Below, piece by piece: positions 58,293 through 64,000 of a DNA stretch of 64,000 bases. Source of the stretch: JAEUOS01 sp965279115. Lineage in GTDB: Bacteria > Pseudomonadota > Gammaproteobacteria > Burkholderiales > JAEUOS01. The first letter of the stretch is position 1; each line of letters starts with the position of its first letter. The position numbers and the translations under genes are program-made. Where the stretch lies: assembly GCA_965279115.1 (NCBI GenBank), contig OZ257137.1, positions 248,001 to 312,000 on the forward strand, written 5' to 3'. Below the pieces are notes generated by a model. It made no database searches. It was given only the letters and a program-made list of their open reading frames with translations, and was not told where the DNA came from.

Positions 58293-59252
58293 TTATTCGG
58301 CCTTGAGGTTGAGGGTGCGCACCAGTTGCGCCTTCTCTTCGTTGTCGGCGCGCAGCCGCCGGTCGAAGTCGCGCCGGCCCATGAAGGAGACGCGCTGGTG
58401 CAGCTTGGCCGCCGCGCTGCGGAAGCCTTCCGAGGCGGTCGCGTCGGCACAGGCCTTTTCCAGCGCCGCCAGGACCGGCTCGGGCGTGCCGCGCGGCGCA
58501 TACACGCCGTTCAAGCCCGGCACGCCGGCGGGGTAGCCAAGCTCGACCATGGTGGGCACATCCGGGAAGGCGCTGTGGCGCTGGTCGGAAAACACCGCCA
58601 GCGCCCGCACGCCGCGCCCGGCCATGCCGGAGATGGAGGCGGCCGCGAACGTGACCTCGCTCGAGATCAGCTGCGGCAGCAATTGCGGCTCGCCGCGAAA
58701 CGGAATGTGGGTGGCGCTCACCTTGGCCGCCTGCAGGAGCGCGGAGGCCGACAGGTGCGGCACCGAGCCCACGCCGGTGGTGCCCCAGTTGAACTTGCCG
58801 GGCTGGGCCTGGCCGGCCGTGACCAGTTCCGCCATGGTCTTGTAGGGCGAATTGGGACCGACGAAGACGGCCATCACGTTCTCGAAGCTCTGGCACACCG
58901 GGATGATGGCGTCATAGGTGTAGGGCACGCTTTTCAACAGGTGCGGCGCCACCGTGAGCGGTGTGTTGGGCGAAATCGCCACGGTGTAGCCGTCGGGCGC
59001 CGCGTTGGCCAGGGCCGCGAAGCCGATGGTGGCGGCCGCGCCTTCGCGATTGACCACCGGAAACGGCTGGCCGGTCACCCTGGAGAGTTCCGTCGCCAGC
59101 GCGCGCGCCATCACGTCCACGCCCTGGCCGGCCTGGAAGGGCACGATCACCGTGACCGGCCGGGCCGGATAGGCGCCCTGCGCCAATACATCGAGTGACA
59201 ACAGGCCGAGAAGCGGCAACAGGTTTCGAACGAGGCGTGGTGGAATTCGCAT
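58293..59252 (-). CDS. Bug/TctC-family periplasmic receptor
   Basis: A 319-residue receptor with Sec leader (LVRNLLPLLGLLSLDVLAQ) and segments YPARPVTVIVPFQAGQGVDVMARALAT, FPVVNREGAAATIGFAALANAAPDGYTVA, IPFRGEPQLLPQLI and PDVPTMVELGYPAGVPGLNG. It is more divergent than the others: the usual VENRPGAGG is VNREGAAAT. It starts the minus-strand unit with the M20 enzyme 11 bp downstream. Confidence 0.87.
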   Translation of the reverse strand: MRIPPRLVRNLLPLLGLLSLDVLAQGAYPARPVTVIVPFQAGQGVDVMARALATELSRVTGQPFPVVNREGAAATIGFAALANAAPDGYTVAISPNTPLTVAPHLLKSVPYTYDAIIPVCQSFENVMAVFVGPNSPYKTMAELVTAGQAQPGKFNWGTTGVGSVPHLSASALLQAAKVSATHIPFRGEPQLLPQLISSEVTFAAASISGMAGRGVRALAVFSDQRHSAFPDVPTMVELGYPAGVPGLNGVYAPRGTPEPVLAALEKACADATASEGFRSAAAKLHQRVSFMGRRDFDRRLRADNEEKAQLVRTLNLKAE

Positions 59253-59422
59253 GGGTTTGTCTCGCTGGGTTTATTGGTATGGAGTGGTATGGGGCAGTCA
59301 GTGGCGGGCATGATACCGCCTGCGGATTGGAATAGACTCGCGCAGTTTCGCCTTTCGGCCCCGGCTTTTGGCCCATGAACCCCAGGCAGCCCAGACTGCC
59401 ACGCCACACCATGGAGACAAGC

Positions 59423-60397
59423 ATGACATTCCTTCGTAGCGCCTGCGCCCTCGTCACCCTCATGGCTGCCGCCGCGGCCGCCCAGGCGCAATCCTGGACG
59501 CCCAATCGTAACGTGCGCTTCATCGTGCCGCAGGTGGCCGGCGGCGGCGCCGACGCCATCGGCCGCGCCATCGCGGCGCGCCTGGCCGACCGCATCGGCC
59601 AGTCGGTGGTGGTGGACAACCGCCCCGGCGCCAACGGCGGCGTCGGCGCGGAGGAACTGATGCGCTCGCCAGCCGATGGGCACAACCTGCTGCTGGTGTT
59701 CACCTCGCTGATGGCGCTCAACCCGGCGGTGTACGACAAGGTGCCCTACGACTCGCTGCGCGACTTCAAGCCGCTGGGCGCGATTTGCGAGGTGCCGCTG
59801 GTGATGATCGCCAGCCAGCAGGTGGCGGCCGGCAACGCCGCCGAACTGGTGGCGCTGGCCAAGGCCAAACCCGGCACCGTGTTCGCCGCCTCCAGCGGCA
59901 ACGGCGCGTTTTCGCACCTGCTGCTGGAAATGCTCAACACCCGTACCGGCATCAAGCTCACCCATGTGCCGTTCAAGGGCGAGGCGCCGGCGGTGCAGCA
60001 CCTGCTTTCCAATCAGGACGCGATGATCTACATCGGCACCCCGCCATTGGCGATCGCCAACGTGAACGCCGGCAAGCTCAAGGGTTTCGCCGTCACCACC
60101 GCCAAACGCATGGAACAGCTGCCCAATGTGGCAAGCCTGTCGGAGCAGGGGCTGGGCGACTTCAACGAAAGCTTCTGGTACGGCGTGGTCGCCCCGGCCG
60201 CGCTGCCGGCCAACATCGCCGAGGCCTATGACAGCAGCGTGGCCGACATCGCCCGCGCGCCGGCCCTGCAGCAGAGCCTCGGCCGGCTGGGTTGCGGGCC
60301 GCTGCCCCTCAATTCCGCCGAGTTCGCCGCGCGCATCAAGTCCGACCTGACCAAGTACTCGGCGATTGCCAGGTCGGTCGGCATGAAGGTGGAGTAA
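59423..60397 (+). CDS. Bug/TctC-family periplasmic receptor
   Basis: A 324-residue receptor with Sec leader (SACALVTLMAAAAAAQAQ) and segments NVRFIVPQVAGGGADAIGRAIAARLADR, VVVDNRPGANGGVGAEELMRSPADGHNLL, VPFKGEAPAVQHLLSNQ and a final KYSAIARSVGMKVE. ATG at 59423 follows GGAGA. It is divergent from the Bug gene at 58293-59252, across 170 bp, and leads into the VOC gene five bases after its stop. Confidence 0.9.
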   Translation: MTFLRSACALVTLMAAAAAAQAQSWTPNRNVRFIVPQVAGGGADAIGRAIAARLADRIGQSVVVDNRPGANGGVGAEELMRSPADGHNLLLVFTSLMALNPAVYDKVPYDSLRDFKPLGAICEVPLVMIASQQVAAGNAAELVALAKAKPGTVFAASSGNGAFSHLLLEMLNTRTGIKLTHVPFKGEAPAVQHLLSNQDAMIYIGTPPLAIANVNAGKLKGFAVTTAKRMEQLPNVASLSEQGLGDFNESFWYGVVAPAALPANIAEAYDSSVADIARAPALQQSLGRLGCGPLPLNSAEFAARIKSDLTKYSAIARSVGMKVE

Positions 60398-60401
60398 GGC
60401 C

Positions 60402-60947
60402 ATGCAGGTCCTGCCCCAGCTGAAGCACCTCGGCATCTATGTCGACGACATGGAGCGCATGAAGCGCTTCTACACCCGCGTGTTCGGGCTGGTGGTGAGC
60501 GACACCGGCACCGTGCCGCGCCTGGACAACCGCGCCATCGTGTTCATGAGCGGCGCGGCCGATGCGCACCACCAGCTGGTGCTGGTGGGCGGCAAGGACC
60601 CGGCCAGCGGCCCGAGCGTGGTGTTCCAGATGTCGTTCCACCTGCAGTCGCTGGACGACCTGCGCGAGATCCGCGACCGACTGCTATCCGAGGGTGCCCC
60701 GCACGTCACCGCCATCGACCACGGCAACGCCTGGTCGATCTATTCCGTCGACCCGGAAGGCAACGGCCTGGAAGCCTATCTCGACACGCCCTGGCATGTG
60801 GCGCAGCCGCACGGGCGGCCGTTCGACCTTTCGCAATCCAACGACGCCATCCGCGCCATGACCGAGGCGGCGGTGCGGCAGGATCCGACCTTCCGCGAGC
60901 GCGAGGTGTGGATGGGCGAGATGACGAAGAAACTCGCGGAAGCCTGA
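60402..60947 (+). CDS. VOC-family (glyoxalase/extradiol-like) protein
   Basis: A 181-residue single-module vicinal-oxygen-chelate protein. It starts PQLKHLGIYVDDMERMKRFYTRVFGLVVSDTG, with the metal histidine in K-H-L-G-I, and later has MSFHLQSLDDLREIRDRL and IYSVDPEGNGLEAYLDTPW with the metal glutamate in L-E-A-Y, the D-P-x-G-N-x-x-E pattern of extradiol dioxygenases. A helical C-terminal extension (about 45 residues) follows. Co-operonic with a Bug receptor and an aconitase paralogue, which suggests ring cleavage or isomerisation of a related acid. Confidence 0.8.
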   Translation: MQVLPQLKHLGIYVDDMERMKRFYTRVFGLVVSDTGTVPRLDNRAIVFMSGAADAHHQLVLVGGKDPASGPSVVFQMSFHLQSLDDLREIRDRLLSEGAPHVTAIDHGNAWSIYSVDPEGNGLEAYLDTPWHVAQPHGRPFDLSQSNDAIRAMTEAAVRQDPTFREREVWMGEMTKKLAEA

Positions 60948-60957
60948 GCATGGCCGC

Positions 60958-63630
60958 ATGCAGGTGAACACGCCGCAGGCGTCCGAAGCCTTGCGCACCG
61001 GCAGCTTCGCGCTGGATAGCCGCACCTACCACTTCACCGACCTGCCCGCACTTTTCGGCGACAGGCTGTTCCGCCTGCCCTATGTGCTGCGCCTGCTGCT
61101 CGAAAACGCGCTGCGCAACATGCGCGAACCCGAGCGCAGCGCCGCCGTCGAGGCCCTCTTCGCCTGGCTGGAAACAGGCACCAGCGAAACCGAGATCGAG
61201 TTCCAGCCCGGCCGCGTGCTGATGCACGACACCACCAGCACGCCCGCGCTGGTGGACATTGCCGCCATGCGCGACGCGCTGGCCGAGGCCGGCGTCGACC
61301 CGGCGGTGCTGAACCCCGGGTTGCCGGTCGATGTCTCGGTGGACCATTCGCTGGCGGTGGAGGTGTTCGGCCGGCCCGACGCGTCGGTGGAAAACCTGCG
61401 GCACGAGATGCGCCGCAACGCCGAGCGCTATGCCTTCCTGCGCTGGGCCGCCAGCGTGTTGCAGGGCGTGCGTATCCATCCGCCCGGCACCGGCATCATG
61501 CACACCATCAACCTGGAGCAGCTGGCCACGGTGGTCAAGACCGAGGTGCGCGACGGCAATACCTGGGCGGTGCCTGACATGATGATCGGCACCGATAGCC
61601 ACACGCCGATGATCAACGGCATCGGCGTGCTCGGTTGGGGCGTCGGTGGCCTGGAGGCGCAGACGGTGATGTTCGGCATGCCCACCATGCTGCGTATTCC
61701 CGAGGTGATCGGCGTGCGCTTGACAGGTGCCCTGCGGCCCGGCGTGCTCGCCACCGACCTGGCCCTGACGGTGACGCAGCGCCTGCGCGACATCGGCGTG
61801 TCGGGCGAATTCGTCGAATTCCACGGGCCGGGCGCGGCTACCCTGGCCGCGGGGGAGCGCTGCGTGGTGGCCAACATGGCACCCGAATATGGCGCCACCA
61901 CCGGCTACTTCGCCATCGACACCCGCACGCTCGACTACCTGCGCACCACCGGTCGGGAGGAAGCACACCTGCGGCTGGTGGAAACCCACGCGAAGAAGAG
62001 CGGCCTGTGGTTCGACCCGGCCGCTGAACCGCGCTACACCCGCACGATCGAAATCAACCTCGCCACCATCGGCATGCAGATCGCCGGCCCGCGCCGGCCG
62101 CAGGACTTGCTGGACTACACGGCGGCGCGCAAGACACTGGCAGCACTCGGCTTCACGCCGAAACTGCCACCCCACGAAATGCCGCGCCACCCGGTGGCGA
62201 TCGCCGCCATCACCAGTTGCACCAACACCTCGGACCCGGGCCTGTTGATCGCGGCAGGGCTGGTGGCGCGCAAGGCGCGCGCGCTCGGCCTCAAGGTGCC
62301 GGCCTGGGTCAAGACCTCGCTGGGCCCCGGCTCGCCCGCGGCCTCGACCTACCTCAAGCGCGCCGGTCTGATGGATGACCTCGCCGCAGTGGGCTTCGAC
62401 ATCGTGGGTTTTGGCTGCACCACCTGCATCGGCAATGCGGGCGCGCTGCCGGACGTGATCCGCGACGCAGCCGCCCAGGGCAGCATCCACCCGGTGGCGG
62501 TGCTCTCGGGTAACCGCAATTTTCCGGGCCGCATCCATCCTGACCTGGACCTCGGATTCCTGATGTCGCCGCCGCTGGTGATCGCGTTCGCACTCGCCGG
62601 CGATGCCGAGCGCGACCTCGGCAGTGAACCCGTGCAAACCGGCGCGGATGGCACAGCCGTTTACCTGCGCGACCTGTGGCCCACGCGCGAGGAGGTCTCT
62701 GCCCATGTCGCCCTGGCCGCCAGCCCCGATGACTACCAGCGCGAGTTCACCCTCGCCAGCCGCAACCCGGTGTGGCATGCGCTCGAGGCGCCCGGCACGC
62801 CGCGCTTCCCGTGGAACCCGGCCTCGACCGCGCTGCGCCGGCCACCCTTCGCGGCACTCGACGAGGGCAGCCGGCTCGGGCGCTACAGCGCCTATCCGCT
62901 GCTGGTGCTGGGCGACGACATCACCACCGACCATATCTCGCCGGCCAGCGCGATTCCGCAGGAAAGCCTGGTGGCCGACTTTCTGGTCGCGCGCGGCGAC
63001 GACCGGCGCGACCTCAACGTGTTCGCCTCGCGGCGCGGCAACTGGGAGGTGATGATGCGCGGCGCCTTCCACAGCAAGACGCTCGTCAACCTGCTCCAGC
63101 CCGGCCTGCCGCTCGCCCACACCCTGCATGTGCCCAGTGGCGAGGTGCTGCCGATCTGGGAGGTGGCGGATCGCTACCGCGCCGCCGGGGACGCAGTGGT
63201 ATTGGTAGCCGGCGAGCGCTACGGCACCGGCTCCTCGCGCGACTGGGCCGCCAAGGGGCAACGCCTGCTGGGCATCCGCGCGGTGCTGGCCGCGAGCTTC
63301 GAACGCATTCACCGCTCCAACCTGATCGGCATGGGCATCCTGCCGCTGCGCCTGCCGGCCGGCGTCAACCCCGCCACACTGAAGCTTGTGCCCGGCGACC
63401 GCATCGAGATCGACGCGACGGCCGACGCGCTCTCGCCACGTGGCGCCGTGCCGGTGCGCGTGCGGCGCGCCGACGGCAGGGTGGAAGCGTTCGACGCGCA
63501 GGCTTCGGTGGAAACCCGGCTGGAGGTGCAGTTGCTGCGCGACGGCGGCGTGATTCCTTCGATATTGCAGAAAACAATCGCGGCCCAGCGGGCGCAAGAC
63601 ACAGCCGCGATTGGCGAAACCAGGCGCTAG
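60958..63630 (+). CDS. aconitase-family hydratase (AcnA-like paralogue)
   Basis: An 890-residue [4Fe-4S] hydro-lyase of the AcnA/IRP group. The cluster cysteines are seen in TSCTNTSDPG and GCTTCIGN, the swivel-domain serine/arginine loop in ERYGTGSSRDWAAKG, and GTDSHTPMINGIGVLGWGVGG is typical. In the segment where AcnA has M-Q-D-F-T-G-V-P, this protein reads MHDTTSTPALVDIAAMRDALAEAG, so it may be a paralogue acting on another tricarboxylic acid rather than the Krebs-cycle enzyme. It lies 10 bp after the VOC gene in an operon with a Bug receptor, supporting a dedicated catabolic role. Confidence 0.87.
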   Translation: MQVNTPQASEALRTGSFALDSRTYHFTDLPALFGDRLFRLPYVLRLLLENALRNMREPERSAAVEALFAWLETGTSETEIEFQPGRVLMHDTTSTPALVDIAAMRDALAEAGVDPAVLNPGLPVDVSVDHSLAVEVFGRPDASVENLRHEMRRNAERYAFLRWAASVLQGVRIHPPGTGIMHTINLEQLATVVKTEVRDGNTWAVPDMMIGTDSHTPMINGIGVLGWGVGGLEAQTVMFGMPTMLRIPEVIGVRLTGALRPGVLATDLALTVTQRLRDIGVSGEFVEFHGPGAATLAAGERCVVANMAPEYGATTGYFAIDTRTLDYLRTTGREEAHLRLVETHAKKSGLWFDPAAEPRYTRTIEINLATIGMQIAGPRRPQDLLDYTAARKTLAALGFTPKLPPHEMPRHPVAIAAITSCTNTSDPGLLIAAGLVARKARALGLKVPAWVKTSLGPGSPAASTYLKRAGLMDDLAAVGFDIVGFGCTTCIGNAGALPDVIRDAAAQGSIHPVAVLSGNRNFPGRIHPDLDLGFLMSPPLVIAFALAGDAERDLGSEPVQTGADGTAVYLRDLWPTREEVSAHVALAASPDDYQREFTLASRNPVWHALEAPGTPRFPWNPASTALRRPPFAALDEGSRLGRYSAYPLLVLGDDITTDHISPASAIPQESLVADFLVARGDDRRDLNVFASRRGNWEVMMRGAFHSKTLVNLLQPGLPLAHTLHVPSGEVLPIWEVADRYRAAGDAVVLVAGERYGTGSSRDWAAKGQRLLGIRAVLAASFERIHRSNLIGMGILPLRLPAGVNPATLKLVPGDRIEIDATADALSPRGAVPVRVRRADGRVEAFDAQASVETRLEVQLLRDGGVIPSILQKTIAAQRAQDTAAIGETRR

Positions 63631-64000
63631 GGCCCGCGGCCCTGGGTCGCTTCGCCGGCCGGGTCCTGGCGCAGCAGCGAAATGCCCACCAGCAGCGCGG
63701 GGATCGCGCACACGATGAAGCCGGCGCCGTAGCTGCCGGTCATGCCCAGCAGCATCGAGAACACCAGCGGTTCCGTCAGCCCGCCCATCTGCCCGAACGA
63801 GAGCACGCCACCGGTGACTGCCCCGCGCTTGCCCTCCGGCGCGGCGCGGGCGGCCTCCGAGAGCAGGATGCCGTGCCAGGAAAGCGCCGTGCCGCTGAGC
63901 ACGCCCGCAATGGTGCCCACCAGAATGGTCGGCCAGCCGGCGCTGGACAAACCGAGCAGCGCCGCGCTGGCCGCCATGCCGAAGGCGAGCCCCGCCATCA
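63627..64000 (-). CDS. MFS transporter, C-terminal part (start beyond window)
   Basis: The C-terminal 123 or more residues of an MFS permease; the frame is open to the window edge, so the N-terminal part is missing. It shows about four helices and the loop LLSEAARAAPEGKRGAVTGGVLSFGQMGGL, a standard 10-11 loop of the superfamily. Its stop overlaps the aconitase stop by four bases (CTAG read from both strands). The tail ends QDPAGEATQGRGP. The substrate is unknown. Confidence 0.85.
   Translation of the reverse strand, partial: MAGLAFGMAASAALLGLSSAGWPTILVGTIAGVLSGTALSWHGILLSEAARAAPEGKRGAVTGGVLSFGQMGGLTEPLVFSMLLGMTGSYGAGFIVCAIPALLVGISLLRQDPAGEATQGRGP

Noticed and set aside
57115..58896. A longer M20 reading extending into the upstream Bug gene
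   Set aside because: The extension is an off-frame reading of the Bug gene; a good ribosome-binding site precedes the ATG at 58281.
60706..63711. A 1001-residue open frame on the minus strand opposite the aconitase-like gene
   Set aside because: It is a shadow of a GC-rich gene with strong third-position bias; its translation is rich in His, Arg, Gly and Ala without domain patterns, while the plus strand has clear cluster and active-site motifs.

Overview
The window reads as chromosomal DNA of a GC-rich betaproteobacterium, most likely a Burkholderiales member. The basis is about two-thirds G+C by eye, strong G/C third-position bias, eight periplasmic solute receptors of the Bug/TctC family (an expansion typical of that order), LIV-type ABC transporters next to catabolic genes, and a lysine/alanine-rich histone H1-like protein tail. 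It is a metabolic (uptake plus catabolism) region. I see no rRNA, tRNA, CRISPR array, prophage or insertion sequence.

Layout. 0-6.4 kb: end of an MFS gene, a PaaI-type thioesterase, a DHFR-like reductase, a lower-GC islet (two small membrane proteins and a DUF433/DUF5615 toxin-antitoxin pair), a core-MetE-type methionine synthase, an exported hypothetical protein, a tandem rhodanese and a zinc-ribbon membrane protein. 6.5-14.3 kb: a luciferase-like flavin oxidoreductase, then a minus-strand LIV operon (receptor, terminator, livH, cupin with H1-like tail, livM, livG, livF) and a hydroxyisobutyrate-dehydrogenase-like enzyme. 14.5-24.2 kb: one long plus-strand run of maleylacetoacetate isomerase, a second LIV receptor plus livHMGF, an ACMSD-like metal-dependent amidohydrolase, two Bug receptors, an enol-lactonase-like hydrolase and a small cupin. 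24.2-32 kb (minus): Bug receptor, dehydrogenase, two-subunit molybdenum hydroxylase, an alpha/beta-hydrolase lacking its nucleophile, an orphan LIV-type receptor and a Gfo/Idh/MocA oxidoreductase. 32-38.7 kb: dehydrogenase, flavin reductase, TetR, polysaccharide deacetylase, Bug receptor, LVIVD-repeat protein, CobW GTPase. 38.8-43.3 kb: an AAA/DUF4143 ATPase behind a perfect inverted repeat, then an operon of FAD hydroxylase, HpcH-type aldolase and FMN hydroxy-acid oxidase. 43.3-48.4 kb (minus): TetR, Bug receptor, acyl-CoA dehydrogenase, class III CoA-transferase, with a clear promoter and two operator-like repeats ahead of the TetR gene. 48.6-64 kb: methyltransferase, CadC/TPR-type regulator, extradiol-like VOC enzyme, a coxMSL-type molybdenum hydroxylase operon, M20 amidohydrolase, three Bug receptors, another VOC protein, an aconitase paralogue and the end of a second MFS gene.

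How it fits together. The picture is several adjacent scavenging modules for aromatic, N-heterocyclic or carboxylic substrates. ABC or Bug receptors capture the compound. Molybdenum hydroxylases and flavin monooxygenases oxidise it. VOC, amidohydrolase, alpha/beta-hydrolase and aldolase enzymes open and trim the ring or side chain. CoA-transferase and acyl-CoA dehydrogenase then feed CoA metabolism. No substrate can be named from sequence alone.

The most interesting non-gene signal is a 14-bp dyad, TTATC-N4-GATAA. It occurs in three intergenic regions (6.40, 14.39 and 36.38 kb), with a degenerate fourth copy at 32.12 kb, and suggests that physically separate modules share one regulator. A separate, different dyad (TGACA-N4-TGTCA) occurs twice around the near-consensus promoter of the TetR gene at 47.6-48.3 kb.
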